A stretch of DNA of 64,000 nt, taken from Alphaproteobacteria bacterium. Lineage in GTDB: Bacteria > Pseudomonadota > Alphaproteobacteria > Sphingomonadales > Emcibacteraceae. Below the pieces are notes generated by a model. The model was not told where the DNA came from. It ran no database searches and saw nothing but the letters and a program-made list of their open reading frames with translations. This document shows, in pieces, positions 44,858-54,885 of this stretch (its first letter is position 1; every line of letters starts with the position of its first letter). The translations under genes were made by a program, and so were the position numbers. The stretch covers positions 1-64,000 of the forward strand of contig JAADFR010000008.1 of NCBI GenBank assembly GCA_013152755.1, in the 5' to 3' direction.

Positions 44858-45549
44858 AGATACTTGCTCTTGATTCTGCCCTGTCGTCCTGTTCCGCTGC
44901 GGTGATAGAGGACGGCAAGGTCTTGTGTGAACTTTATGAGGACCGGATGCGGGGGCAGGCGGAACGCTTGATCCCCATGTGCCGGGAGGTCTGCGATACA
45001 ACCGGGCTGTCCTTTGGCGATATGGATGCATTGGCGGTTACATGTGGACCGGGAACATTTACCGGGGTGCGCATCGGCCTTGCGGCGGCCAAGGGGCTGG
45101 CGCTGGCCTTAAATATTCCGCTGATCGGCCTCACCACTTTGGAGGTCGTAGCTCAAAATGCGGTGGTGGCTGGGTTAGAAGGCCGGATCGCTGTGGCCCA
45201 TGATGCGCGGCGGGGAGAGGTTTACCTGCAAATTTTTGAGGCGGCGGATGGGTGCGCTCTTGCGGCTACTGATCCGGCGGCGGTGCCTTTGGCCGATGTG
45301 GCGTTAAAGTTATCGGCGGTCAGGGCCGTGGTTGGCACCGGGGTTGATCTGATAAAGCCCTTTTTGTCTGACGGGCCTACTGTGCAATTTCCTGATATTG
45401 CGGCACAACCTAATGCCGGAATGATAGGCCAAATGGCCTATGATAAATGGCAGGCAGGAGAGGAGCCAGCGGTGGTTATACCGCTTTATTTACGGGCGCC
45501 GGATGCTGTGGCGGCAAAGCCTGTCCATTATCCCTTTCAGAATCCATGA
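44854..45549 (+). CDS. tsaB: tRNA threonylcarbamoyladenosine biosynthesis protein TsaB
   Basis: MKILALDSALSSCSAAV; DALAVTCGPGTFTGVRIGLAAAKGLA. Confidence 0.95.
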   Translation: MKILALDSALSSCSAAVIEDGKVLCELYEDRMRGQAERLIPMCREVCDTTGLSFGDMDALAVTCGPGTFTGVRIGLAAAKGLALALNIPLIGLTTLEVVAQNAVVAGLEGRIAVAHDARRGEVYLQIFEAADGCALAATDPAAVPLADVALKLSAVRAVVGTGVDLIKPFLSDGPTVQFPDIAAQPNAGMIGQMAYDKWQAGEEPAVVIPLYLRAPDAVAAKPVHYPFQNP

Positions 45550-46007
45550 CAATATCTTTTCAGAAAATCGGACCGGCGGGGGCGCAACTGCTCTCTGAAT
45601 TACAGAAGGGAAGCTTTCAGGACGAAGAGCAGCTTTGGTCCGCAGAGGATATGGCAACTCTCCTGCGCGGTCCACATGTGTTGGCCATGACCATATCACA
45701 GGCCGAGCAGGTGGCGGGCTATATTCTTTGGCGACATGCGGCGGATGAGGCGGAAATACTGTCTATCGGTATATTACCGGACTATCGGGGCCGGGATATG
45801 GCCAGCCAGTTAATGAGCGAGATTCTTGCGGAGGCCGCAGGGCGGGATATTCAGGAAATTTTCCTTGAAGTACGGGCAGACAACAGGGCGGCCATCGGGC
45901 TTTATCTCAAATGTGGTTTTACGCAGGTTGGTCAGCGAAAAGACTATTACGGCGATGCGGTTACAGGAAAACAGGATGCTTTGGTTTTAAAATATTCTGC
46001 AAAGTAA
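45546..46007 (+). CDS. rimI: ribosomal protein S18-alanine N-acetyltransferase (GNAT)
   Basis: AEILSIGILPDYRGRDMASQLM; FLEVRADNRAAIGLYLKCGF. Confidence 0.9.
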   Translation: MTISFQKIGPAGAQLLSELQKGSFQDEEQLWSAEDMATLLRGPHVLAMTISQAEQVAGYILWRHAADEAEILSIGILPDYRGRDMASQLMSEILAEAAGRDIQEIFLEVRADNRAAIGLYLKCGFTQVGQRKDYYGDAVTGKQDALVLKYSAK

Positions 46008-46080
46008 TATATTTGGACTCATTGAATATAGGGTGTATAATCCTAAAGTGATAATGAGTAGCAACAGGATAGTTCAGGTA

Positions 46081-46503
46081 ATGACGTCAGAAATAGAACT
46101 AATATGCATAGAAAAAGGTATGCGGATGACGGATCAGCGTCGGATCATCGCAAAGGTTCTGTCAGATGCCAGCGATCATCCGGATGTGGAAGAAGTTTAC
46201 CGGCGATCCACCGAAATTGATTCGCGGATCAGCATCGCGACCATTTACCGGACTGTCCGCCTGTTTGAGGAAGCCGGTATTCTGGAACGCCATGATTTTC
46301 GGGTGGAAAGCGGTGAAAACCGGGCCCGCTTTGAACTGGTCAGCGAACGTCATCATGATCACCTGATTGATGTGGAAAATGGTGAAGTTATTGAATTTCA
46401 TGACGATGAAATCGAAGAACTGCAAAAACGCATCGCTGAGAAATACGGCTACCGGCTTATTGATCACCGTATGGAATTATATGGCGTGAAAATTAAGCCT
46501 TGA
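46081..46503 (+). CDS. Fur family transcriptional regulator
   Basis: GMRMTDQRRIIAKVLSDASDHPDVEEVYRRSTEIDSRISIATIYRTVRLFEEAGI. Confidence 0.93.
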   Translation: MTSEIELICIEKGMRMTDQRRIIAKVLSDASDHPDVEEVYRRSTEIDSRISIATIYRTVRLFEEAGILERHDFRVESGENRARFELVSERHHDHLIDVENGEVIEFHDDEIEELQKRIAEKYGYRLIDHRMELYGVKIKP

Positions 46504-46606
46504 CCTCAAATAAGGCTATCATCATCAGTCAAAAAGTTGTAAAAGCCCCGGCATCCCTATATACAGGGACAGGTTTTTACATTAAGGCGGATACCAAGTC
46601 ATTCAA

Positions 46607-47404
46607 ATGAGAGAATATTACAGAATATTCAAGGCATTGTTATTTTTTGCCGTGCTGTTGCCGCCGACCATTATTTTCAAGAAATTGAGATTCCCCGGCT
46701 ATAAGATATGGCCGCATATTGTCCATCGCTCGCTATGTAATGCTCTGAATATCCGGGTTACCACATTTGGCGAACCACTGGAAGGTCCGCCGACCCTGTT
46801 TGTCAGCAACCATGTATCATGGATTGATATTCTGGTATTGGGCCATGTGATCAAGGCTTGCTTCATTGCCAAAAAGGATATGGCTGGCTGGCCGATCATT
46901 GGTTACTTATCCTCCCTGCAACGGACTATTTTCATTGACCGTGAGAAGCGCACCGATGTGATCGAACAGCGTAAAGAGATGCAGGACCGCATGCATAACG
47001 GTGATAACCTGATCCTGTTCCCTGAGGGAACCACATCGGACGGTGGGCGAGTGATGCCGTTCAAAAGTTCCCTGTTCGGGGTGACCGAAGACGCCATGCG
47101 GCTTCAGCCTGATGAGCAGGGGGGTATGCAGGAATTAATGGTGCAACCGGTGACGCTGGTGTACAAGCGGATCAATAATATGCCCACCATTCGGTCGAAC
47201 CGGCCCTCTGTTGCCTGGTACGGTGACCTTGAAATGGGGCCTCACTTAAAAGGGGTGCTTAATCTGCTCAAGGTAGAGGTGGAGGTGCATTTCCATGAAC
47301 CGGTATCGCGCAATCTGTTTAAAACCCGTAAAGAATTATCGACCTATTGTCAGCGGACCATTGAAAATCGTCTGCTTGATTCTTTAAGAGGCAAATATCC
47401 GTGA
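46607..47404 (+). CDS. 1-acyl-sn-glycerol-3-phosphate acyltransferase family protein
   Basis: [13 protein letters not shown] (NHxxxxD), [10 protein letters not shown]. Confidence 0.93.
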   Translation: MREYYRIFKALLFFAVLLPPTIIFKKLRFPGYKIWPHIVHRSLCNALNIRVTTFGEPLEGPPTLFVSNHVSWIDILVLGHVIKACFIAKKDMAGWPIIGYLSSLQRTIFIDREKRTDVIEQRKEMQDRMHNGDNLILFPEGTTSDGGRVMPFKSSLFGVTEDAMRLQPDEQGGMQELMVQPVTLVYKRINNMPTIRSNRPSVAWYGDLEMGPHLKGVLNLLKVEVEVHFHEPVSRNLFKTRKELSTYCQRTIENRLLDSLRGKYP

Positions 47405-48768
47405 CCAAAAAGCTGTTTATCAAGACTTATGGCTGTCAAATGAATGTCTATGATACGGAACGTATGGTGGATGTGATGGCCCATGAGGGCTATCAGGTAA
47501 TAGACACGCCTGATGAGGCTGACCTTGTGGTGCTCAATACCTGCCATATCCGGGAAAAGGCCGCTGAAAAGGTCTATTCGGATATTGGCCGCCTGCGGGT
47601 GATGAAGGAAAAACGCCGGAAGGCCGGGGCCAAGGACAGCATCCTTGCGGTCGGTGGTTGTGTGGCACAGGCTGAGGGAGCGGAGATACATCGGCGTGCG
47701 CCGGTGGTTGATATGGTCTTTGGCCCGCAAACCTATCACCGTTTGCCCGAAATGACCCGGGCGGCGGACAAGTCGAAATCAGCAGGCGATCGTCCACGCA
47801 TTGTGGATACGGATCTTGCGGTCAGCGAGAAATTTGCCGCCCTGTCCAAAAAAGCTGTCGCTGCCAAAAAAACCGCCTTCCTGACTGTGCAGGAGGGCTG
47901 CGATAAATTCTGCACCTATTGCGTGGTGCCCTATACCCGGGGCGGTGAGTTTTCCCGGTCTTTCGAAGATGTGATGGCGGATGCGGTCAAGCTTAATGAG
48001 GCCGGGGTTCTGGAAGTCACCCTTCTGGGCCAGAATGTGAATGCCTATCATGGCCATGACGTGTCCGGCACGGAATGGTCGCTGGCCCGCCTGATCCGTC
48101 ATCTGGCAGAGGTTACGGATTTCAAGCGGATCCGCTATACCACGTCCCACCCCCATGATATGACCGATGAATTGATTGCGGTTCACGGCGATGTGGCAGA
48201 GTGCATGCCCTATCTGCATTTGCCGGTACAGGCGGGGTCGGACCGGATTGTCAAGGCCATGAACCGCCATCATACGGTGGCTGCTTACTTGAAAACTATT
48301 GAGGATATTCGCGCCGTCCGATCCGATATTGCCCTGTCCGGGGATTTCATTGTTGGTTTTCCCGGTGAGACGGACGCGGATTTTCAGGCAACCATGGATT
48401 TGGTGCGGCAAGTGAATTATGCTCAGGCCTATTCCTTCATGTATAGCGAGCGGCCCGGCACCCCGGCGGCGGGTTGGGACGATCAGGTGGAAAGCCATGT
48501 GAAGTCGGAACGGCTGGCGGAATTGCAGGAAGAGCTGAACCGTCAGCAGCGGGCCTTTAACGATAACAGCGTGGGCCAGACATTGCCGGTTCTTCTGGAA
48601 CGCACGGGCAAGGAAGCCAGCCATCTTGTGGGCCGCAGCCCCTATATGCAGGCGGTTTATGTGGATGTTGGTGATGGGGCGCTGGCGGAACAATATTTTG
48701 GCAAGCTGGTGGATATGAAAATTATCAGTGCTGGCCCGCGTAGCCTGAAAGGGGAATTTGTTGGCTGA
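47401..48768 (+). CDS. miaB: tRNA (2-methylthio-N6-dimethylallyladenosine) methylthiotransferase
   Basis: [17 protein letters not shown]; radical [23 protein letters not shown]. Confidence 0.97.
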   Translation: MTKKLFIKTYGCQMNVYDTERMVDVMAHEGYQVIDTPDEADLVVLNTCHIREKAAEKVYSDIGRLRVMKEKRRKAGAKDSILAVGGCVAQAEGAEIHRRAPVVDMVFGPQTYHRLPEMTRAADKSKSAGDRPRIVDTDLAVSEKFAALSKKAVAAKKTAFLTVQEGCDKFCTYCVVPYTRGGEFSRSFEDVMADAVKLNEAGVLEVTLLGQNVNAYHGHDVSGTEWSLARLIRHLAEVTDFKRIRYTTSHPHDMTDELIAVHGDVAECMPYLHLPVQAGSDRIVKAMNRHHTVAAYLKTIEDIRAVRSDIALSGDFIVGFPGETDADFQATMDLVRQVNYAQAYSFMYSERPGTPAAGWDDQVESHVKSERLAELQEELNRQQRAFNDNSVGQTLPVLLERTGKEASHLVGRSPYMQAVYVDVGDGALAEQYFGKLVDMKIISAGPRSLKGEFVG

Positions 48769-49729
48769 AATAACCCTTGAATTTGAAGATAACAGCCGAT
48801 TATCTAGCCTTTACGGTGAACATAATTGCTATTTGTCCCGTATCGAGCAGAAAACCGGCAGCAGCTTTACCGTCAAAGGTAATATTCTGCTTATTGAGGG
48901 CAAAAAGGCGGCCCGTGAGGTGGCCAAACAGATCATCATAAGCCTCTATGACAAGCTGGAACAGGGCGCGGAAATTACCATGGGGGATGTGGACGGCGCC
49001 ATCAGGATGGCTGATTTTCTGGAAGAGCGTCCCCAGAAAAAGGTGGTGGAGCGCAAGAATTTTGCCCCCCATGAAAATAAAATACGCACCCGTAATGCGG
49101 TGATCTCGCCGCGTTCCACCAATCAGGCGCTTTATATCGAAGCCCTGCGTGAGACAAATATGACCTTTGGCCTTGGCCCGGCGGGGACGGGCAAGACGTT
49201 CCTTGCGGTGGCCATGGCGGTGTCTTTTTTGCTGGAAGGCCGGGTTGAGAAAATCATCTTGACCCGCCCGGCGGTGGAGGCCGGGGAAAAACTTGGTTTC
49301 CTGCCCGGTGATATTCGGGAAAAGGTCGACCCTTATCTGCGTCCGCTATATGACGCACTGGGTCAGATGATTTCCATGGAACAGACCGAACGGCGACTGG
49401 AAAACGGCGATATAGAGGTCGCCCCGCTGGCCTTCATGCGGGGCCGGACCCTGTCCAATGCCTTTGTCATTCTGGATGAAGCCCAAAATACCAGCCCCAT
49501 GCAGATGAAAATGTTTCTGACAAGATTCGGCGAAAATTGCCATATGGTGGTGTGCGGTGACCCGTCACAGGTGGACCTGCCCGATGGCACCCCGTCCGGT
49601 CTTTATCACGCCATGGAAATTTTGCAGGATATTGACGATATTTCTTTTATCAATTTCACCGCTGATGATGTGGTGCGCCACCCGCTGGTGGGGAAGATCG
49701 TTCGGGCCTATGACAAGGCGGAGAGATGA
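48758..49729 (+). CDS. PhoH family protein
   Basis: [57 protein letters not shown]. Confidence 0.96.
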   Translation: MLAEITLEFEDNSRLSSLYGEHNCYLSRIEQKTGSSFTVKGNILLIEGKKAAREVAKQIIISLYDKLEQGAEITMGDVDGAIRMADFLEERPQKKVVERKNFAPHENKIRTRNAVISPRSTNQALYIEALRETNMTFGLGPAGTGKTFLAVAMAVSFLLEGRVEKIILTRPAVEAGEKLGFLPGDIREKVDPYLRPLYDALGQMISMEQTERRLENGDIEVAPLAFMRGRTLSNAFVILDEAQNTSPMQMKMFLTRFGENCHMVVCGDPSQVDLPDGTPSGLYHAMEILQDIDDISFINFTADDVVRHPLVGKIVRAYDKAER

Positions 49730-50256
49730 CGGCGGATAATATCGATCTTGATATATCTATGGGCGGCGGGGACTGGTCAGCGTTGCTTCCCGACTATAGG
49801 CAACAGATAACCGCCTGCTTTGCAGAGGTTATTGCGCATGTACCGCTGGCCCGTCATTTTGATAAATTCAGCCACCTTGAGCTGAGTGTCCTGCTCACCG
49901 ACGATAAGGCTATCCAAAAATTGAACCGGGAGTACCGGCATAAGGACAGTCCCACGAATGTTCTGTCCTTTCCGTCCCTGTCCGGGGATGAGATTGATCT
50001 GTATTTAGAACAGGGCCGGGACATCCCGGACTATCCTGTATCATTGGGTGATATTATTTTTGCCTGTGAAACTCTGAGCCGTGAGGCTCAGGCACAGGGT
50101 AAGAGCTTTCGGGATCATTTCTGTCATCTGTGCCTGCACGGGATGCTGCATCTTTTGGGCTATGACCATATGGACGCGGATCAGGCAGAGGATATGGAAC
50201 GACTGGAAAAACAGTTATTATCAAAACTATCTATTGACGATCCCTATCAGGATTGA
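49726..50256 (+). CDS. ybeY: rRNA maturation RNase YbeY
   Basis: LNREYRHKDSPTNVLSFP; LCLHGMLHLLGYDH. Confidence 0.96.
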   Translation: MTADNIDLDISMGGGDWSALLPDYRQQITACFAEVIAHVPLARHFDKFSHLELSVLLTDDKAIQKLNREYRHKDSPTNVLSFPSLSGDEIDLYLEQGRDIPDYPVSLGDIIFACETLSREAQAQGKSFRDHFCHLCLHGMLHLLGYDHMDADQAEDMERLEKQLLSKLSIDDPYQD

Positions 50257-50292
50257 GACAATCACAGGCATTTTTAATATGGTCAGAAGGTC

Positions 50293-51231
50293 ATGAACGA
50301 AGCAGATAGTCCCCCGGAAGGCGGCAAAGATACGGACCCCCCGTCGCGTGACGGCGGTGGTTTTATTAATTGGATCAAAGGGATATTCTCCGGCGGCGGC
50401 GGGGATAACAGCCTGAAAGAAAGCCTTGAAGAGGTCATTGACGAGCTAGAGGATGAAGAGTCTTCTTTCGGTGAAGAAGAGCGCTCAATCATCAAAAACG
50501 CCCTGACCTTTCGCAACAAACGGGTTGATGACATCATGGTGCCGCGCACGGACATCATTGCTGTGCCGACCTCGGCCACTTTTGAAGAAGTCATGGACGT
50601 CTTTGTGGAGGGCACCACCTCACGCTTGCCGGTCTTTCGCGAAACGCTGGACGAAGTGATTGCCATGGTCCATATCAAGGACGCTTTTCGGGAGCTGGTC
50701 ACGGCAAAGGACAAGGGCGGTGACAGGAGCCTGAGCGCCATACAGCGGCCTATTCTGTTCGTACCGCCGTCCATGAAGCTGTTTGACCTGTTGACCAAGA
50801 TGCAGACGACCCACATTCATATGGCACTGGTGGTGGATGAATATGGCGGCACCGATGGTCTGTTGACCATTGAAGATCTGGTGGAACAGATTGTCGGCGA
50901 TATTGAGGATGAGCATGACGAGGTCGAGGCGGAATTGCTGCGCGAATTACCCGGCGGTGACCTGATGGCCGATGCGCGCCTGTCCATTGAGGATCTGGAA
51001 AATTTACTGGGCCTTGACCTGTTGCCGGATGATCAGGATGATGATGTGGATACATTGGGCGGCCTGCTGTTCACCCTAGCCGGATATATTCCGGCGGTGG
51101 GCGAAACTATTACCGACAAGAGCGGCCTGCATTATAAAATCATGGACGGTGATGCCCGGAGCATAAAAACGGTCCTCATTCGCCGCCGCGTTGGGGCCGA
51201 AGAAAACAAGGCTGAAACCCCGCCGTCATGA
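50293..51231 (+). CDS. hemolysin/CorC family CBS-domain protein
   Basis: VDDIMVPRTDIIAV; MALVVDEYGGTDGLLTIEDLVEQIVGDIEDEHD. Confidence 0.93.
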   Translation: MNEADSPPEGGKDTDPPSRDGGGFINWIKGIFSGGGGDNSLKESLEEVIDELEDEESSFGEEERSIIKNALTFRNKRVDDIMVPRTDIIAVPTSATFEEVMDVFVEGTTSRLPVFRETLDEVIAMVHIKDAFRELVTAKDKGGDRSLSAIQRPILFVPPSMKLFDLLTKMQTTHIHMALVVDEYGGTDGLLTIEDLVEQIVGDIEDEHDEVEAELLRELPGGDLMADARLSIEDLENLLGLDLLPDDQDDDVDTLGGLLFTLAGYIPAVGETITDKSGLHYKIMDGDARSIKTVLIRRRVGAEENKAETPPS

Positions 51232-52803
51232 CAGAGGCCCGCCAAATTCAGAAAATGACAGATTGGCTCGGCAGGCTTCGCCCCGTTCAAATGAGAGGGC
51301 TGTTGTTGCTGGCCGGGGGGGTGACGGGTTTTTCCTTTGCGCCTTTCTATCTGTTTCCACTACTTGCCATAAGTTTTCCGCTGCTGTTGCTGGCGCTGCC
51401 CCGGGCGCCAAGGTTATGGACGGCTTATGCTTATGGCTGGTATTTTGGTTTTGGTCAGTTTTTCACCGGTCTTATCTGGATTGCTACGGCTTTTGAGGTG
51501 GATGACCGTTATCCGGCGGCGGCGGGTTACCTTGCGGTAGGGGGGCTGGCCATTGTGCTGGCGATTTTTTCTGGTCTTGCCACGGCGGCTTGCTGGAAAT
51601 TGTTTCACACCAAAGACCCGAAAAAACATGCTCTGCCCATGACCCTTACTTTCGTGGTAATCTGGAGCCTGTCCGAATGGCTTCGGGGGCATGCCTTTAC
51701 TGGTTTTCCGTGGAACCTCACGGGCTACGTCTGGGGTTTCTCGGACATTATGCTCCAGACCACGGCCCTGTGGGGCGTTTACGGCCTTGGTGTATTCACC
51801 CTGTTCCTGGCGCTGATTCCCTATCTGTTGATACAATTGCCGACAAAATCCGGCTACAGGATGATGGGGGTAGCGGTCATTATAATTGGCGGCATGGCGG
51901 TTTATGGTATGGCACAATTATCCACGCCAACGCAATTTAACGATGCGGTTAAGCTGAAAATCATTCAGGCTAATATCAATCAGCAGGATAAATGGGACCC
52001 GGCGAAAAAGGCCGATAACTTCCTCAAATACCTGCGCATGAGTAAAAGTCCGCCGGCGCAGGGCATTACCCATGTGATCTGGCCGGAAACATCGGTGATC
52101 TATTTTCTGGACACCGACGACAGCCGCCGGTTTCTTATTTCGGATGTGCTGAATGAAAATTCAGTACTGATGGCGGGTTACCCCCGGGTTCAGCGATCAC
52201 CGGAATTTCAGGCCTGGAATTCTCTGGCCGAGGTGGATCATGAGGGCAATGTGCGCAATATTTATGACAAATATCATCTGGTGCCGTTTGGGGAATATAC
52301 CCCGGATTTTTTAAGTGATTCCCTATCGTTCTTGGGCCTTGGTATGATGGTGGAGGGCTTTTCCTATAGCCGGGGGACGGGCATCCGGACTCTGCATGCA
52401 TCGTGATGGCATGCCGCCAGTTGGTGTCCTGATCTGTTACGAAATTATCTTTCCCGGTGCGGTGGTCGACCCGAAAGACAGGCCGGACTGGCTGTTGAAT
52501 ATCACCAATGATGCCTGGTACGGCACGTTCAGCGGCCCCTATCAGCATTTACTGCAAACCCGGGTGCGGGCCATAGAAGAAGGCCTGCCAGTCATCCGCT
52601 CGGCGGGCACTGGAATTTCAGCCGTAATTGATTCGTATGGCCGGGTCAAAAAAAGTTTAGGTTTGAACGAACAGGGGGTGATCGTGTCACCTTTGCCCGT
52701 CAAGAGAGTTGCTGCAACGCTATATTCTGCAACAGGGGACGGGGTATTTTTCATTCTGTTGGCATTATTTTATGGGCTAAGTTTCTTGGCTAAACAACGA
52801 TGA
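51228..52803 (+). pseudogene. lnt: apolipoprotein N-acyltransferase, reading frame interrupted by a frameshift near 52394-52401
   Basis: ORF 51228-52406 (FRGHAFTGFPWNLTGYVW, WPETSV, DKYHLVPFGEY) and ORF 52396-52803 (PPVGVLICYEIIFP..NITNDAWYGTFSGPYQHL) are consecutive parts of Lnt in different frames. Confidence 0.9.
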
Positions 52804-52885
52804 AGGGCAGTATATAAGATAATGCTTGACCTTTGCGTTTTTCAGCTCTACCTGTACAACAGTATTTAGGGGTAATATGTTATTA

Positions 52886-52908
52886 GTAGGGATTAATGTA
52901 GGGATTAA
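52886..52908 (+). repeat. Two direct copies of GTAGGGATTAA spaced 12 bp apart, just upstream of the XRE regulator
   Basis: GTAGGGATTAA at 52886-52896 and 52898-52908; regulator ATG at 52911. Confidence 0.85.
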
Positions 52909-52910
52909 CA

Positions 52911-53339
52911 ATGATTAAATCTAAGCCAGAGCCGGTAGATGTTCATGTGGGGTCAAGGGTACGTTTGCGGCGCACGTTATTGGGGATGAGTCAGGACAAG
53001 CTGGGAAAAGCCCTGAGTCTGACCTTTCAGCAAATTCAGAAATATGAACGCGGGGCAAACCGTATCGGGTCAAGCCGACTGTATAAGCTTTCTCAAATTC
53101 TGGATGTGCCAGTGTCTTTTTTCTTTGATGATATGTCTGCGGAAGTGAGCGGCAAGGCAACCGGTATGTCCGAGGGTGGCCCGCAGAGCTTTGAAGTAGG
53201 CCAATTGTCCCGGCGGGAAACGCTGGAACTTGTCCGGGCCTATTACCGGATCAAGGACCCGGCTGTGCGCAAGAAGCTTTTTGAAATGGTCAAGGCACTG
53301 GGCAAATCTTCCTTAAGCCTCGATAACGCTGACGGTTAG
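52911..53339 (+). CDS. XRE family helix-turn-helix transcriptional regulator
   Basis: VGSRVRLRRTLLGMSQDKLGKALSLTFQQIQKYERGANRIGSSRLYKLSQIL. Confidence 0.93.
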   Translation: MIKSKPEPVDVHVGSRVRLRRTLLGMSQDKLGKALSLTFQQIQKYERGANRIGSSRLYKLSQILDVPVSFFFDDMSAEVSGKATGMSEGGPQSFEVGQLSRRETLELVRAYYRIKDPAVRKKLFEMVKALGKSSLSLDNADG

Positions 53340-53424
53340 AGCACCCATAAAGACAATATTTCATATTATTTTTGTTCGTGATAAGTTATGCATATGATTA
53401 TGTATGTTTATCCGAGGGTCTTCT

Positions 53425-54489
53425 ATGGGCTTGTATAATTTAGCCAGATCGATGATTTTTACCCTGTCGCCGGAAAGGGCGCATGGGCTTGCCTTGTTTG
53501 GCTTGAAACATGGTCTGATTTTTTCCGACCATCATCAGGATGATGATGTTCTGAATATTAAATTATGGGATATGGATTTCCCCAATCCTGTGGGTCTGGC
53601 GGCGGGCTTTGACAAGAATGCTGAGGTAGCCTGTCCCATGCTGGCGCAGGGGTTTGGTTTTGTGGAAACGGGAACCGTAACCCCGAAACCACAAAGCGGC
53701 AATCCAAAGCCACGCCTGTTTCGCCTGACAGAAGATAAAGCCGTGATTAACCGGATGGGGTTTAATAATTTGGGGCTTGCACTTTATGCCAAAAACCTGA
53801 AACGGCGTGCGGGGCTGGGCAAATGCGGCATTGTCGGGGCCAATATCGGGGCCAATAAGGACAGCGAAGACCCGGCACAGGATTATGTCACCTGCCTGAA
53901 GTCTCTGCTGGGGCTGGCCAGTTATTTCACCATAAACATTTCATCTCCCAATACGCCGGGCCTGCGTAAGTTACAGGGGCGGGCGGCTCTGGATGACCTG
54001 CTTGCCCGGTTGGTCGCGGTTCGGGAAGCGGCTGACCTGAAGGTTAAAACGCCGCTGTTGGTCAAAATCGCCCCTGATCTGGATGAGGGGGAAAGAGCGG
54101 ATATTGCGGATATTGTTTTGAAGCATGACATGGACGGCATGATCATCAGCAATACAACCATTGGCTTACGGGGCGGCCTGACGTCAGAATATGCCGGGGA
54201 AGGCGGTGGGCTGAGCGGGGCGCCGCTTTTTGATCTGTCCACGGAATTGCTGTCCGACATGTATCGTTTGACTAAGGGCAGGATTCCCCTGATCGGTGTG
54301 GGCGGTGTTGCCAGTGGGATGGATGCCTACCGTAAAATACGGGCCGGGGCCTCTTTGGTACAGCTTTATAGCGCCCTTGTCTTTCACGGACCCGGATTGG
54401 TACGCAAGATAAAGCTTGAATTGACGGCGGCTTTGAAGAAAGATGGTTTTTCATCCTTAAAAGACGCCATCGGCGCAGACCATAAATAA
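53425..54489 (+). CDS. pyrD: quinone-dependent dihydroorotate dehydrogenase
   Basis: PNPVGLAAGFDKNAE; TVTPKPQSGNPKPRLFRL; NISSPNTPGLRKLQ; LIGVGGVASG. Confidence 0.96.
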   Translation: MGLYNLARSMIFTLSPERAHGLALFGLKHGLIFSDHHQDDDVLNIKLWDMDFPNPVGLAAGFDKNAEVACPMLAQGFGFVETGTVTPKPQSGNPKPRLFRLTEDKAVINRMGFNNLGLALYAKNLKRRAGLGKCGIVGANIGANKDSEDPAQDYVTCLKSLLGLASYFTINISSPNTPGLRKLQGRAALDDLLARLVAVREAADLKVKTPLLVKIAPDLDEGERADIADIVLKHDMDGMIISNTTIGLRGGLTSEYAGEGGGLSGAPLFDLSTELLSDMYRLTKGRIPLIGVGGVASGMDAYRKIRAGASLVQLYSALVFHGPGLVRKIKLELTAALKKDGFSSLKDAIGADHK

Positions 54490-54504
54490 ATCAGGGAGCC
54501 AAAA

Positions 54505-54852
54505 ATGACCGTAACGATTTTTCACAATCCAAAATGCAGCAAATCCCGCCAGACTCTGGCTCTTTTGCAGGAACAGGGCATCACCCCCACCATCGTTGAA
54601 TATTTAAAAGACGTGCCGAGCGCGGCGGTTTTGTCGGACATATTGGATAAGCTGGGCCTTGAGCCTCGTGACCTGATGCGGCGCAAGGAAGCGGAATATA
54701 AAGACAATGATCTGGCCTCGGAAGAGCTAAGCCGGGATGAGTTGATCGCGGCCATGGTGCGCTTTCCGCGCCTGATTGAACGGCCTATTGTTTTGGCAGG
54801 CGGCAAGGCCGCCATTGGGCGTCCGCCAGAGGATGTGCTGAAAATTTTATAA
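54505..54852 (+). CDS. arsC: arsenate reductase (glutaredoxin-class)
   Basis: TIFHNPKCSKSRQTLALLQEQG; LIERPIVLAGGKAAIGRPPEDVL. Confidence 0.93.
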   Translation: MTVTIFHNPKCSKSRQTLALLQEQGITPTIVEYLKDVPSAAVLSDILDKLGLEPRDLMRRKEAEYKDNDLASEELSRDELIAAMVRFPRLIERPIVLAGGKAAIGRPPEDVLKIL

Positions 54853-54885
54853 TTAAAAGGGTTAGACCCGACACTGGGAGCTATA

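Noticed and set aside
52394-52410. prfB-like programmed +1 frameshift at the lnt UGA
   Set aside because: No CUU slippery codon and no internal Shine-Dalgarno at the proper distance; a GCAT duplication explains the sequence more simply. Kept only as an alternative.
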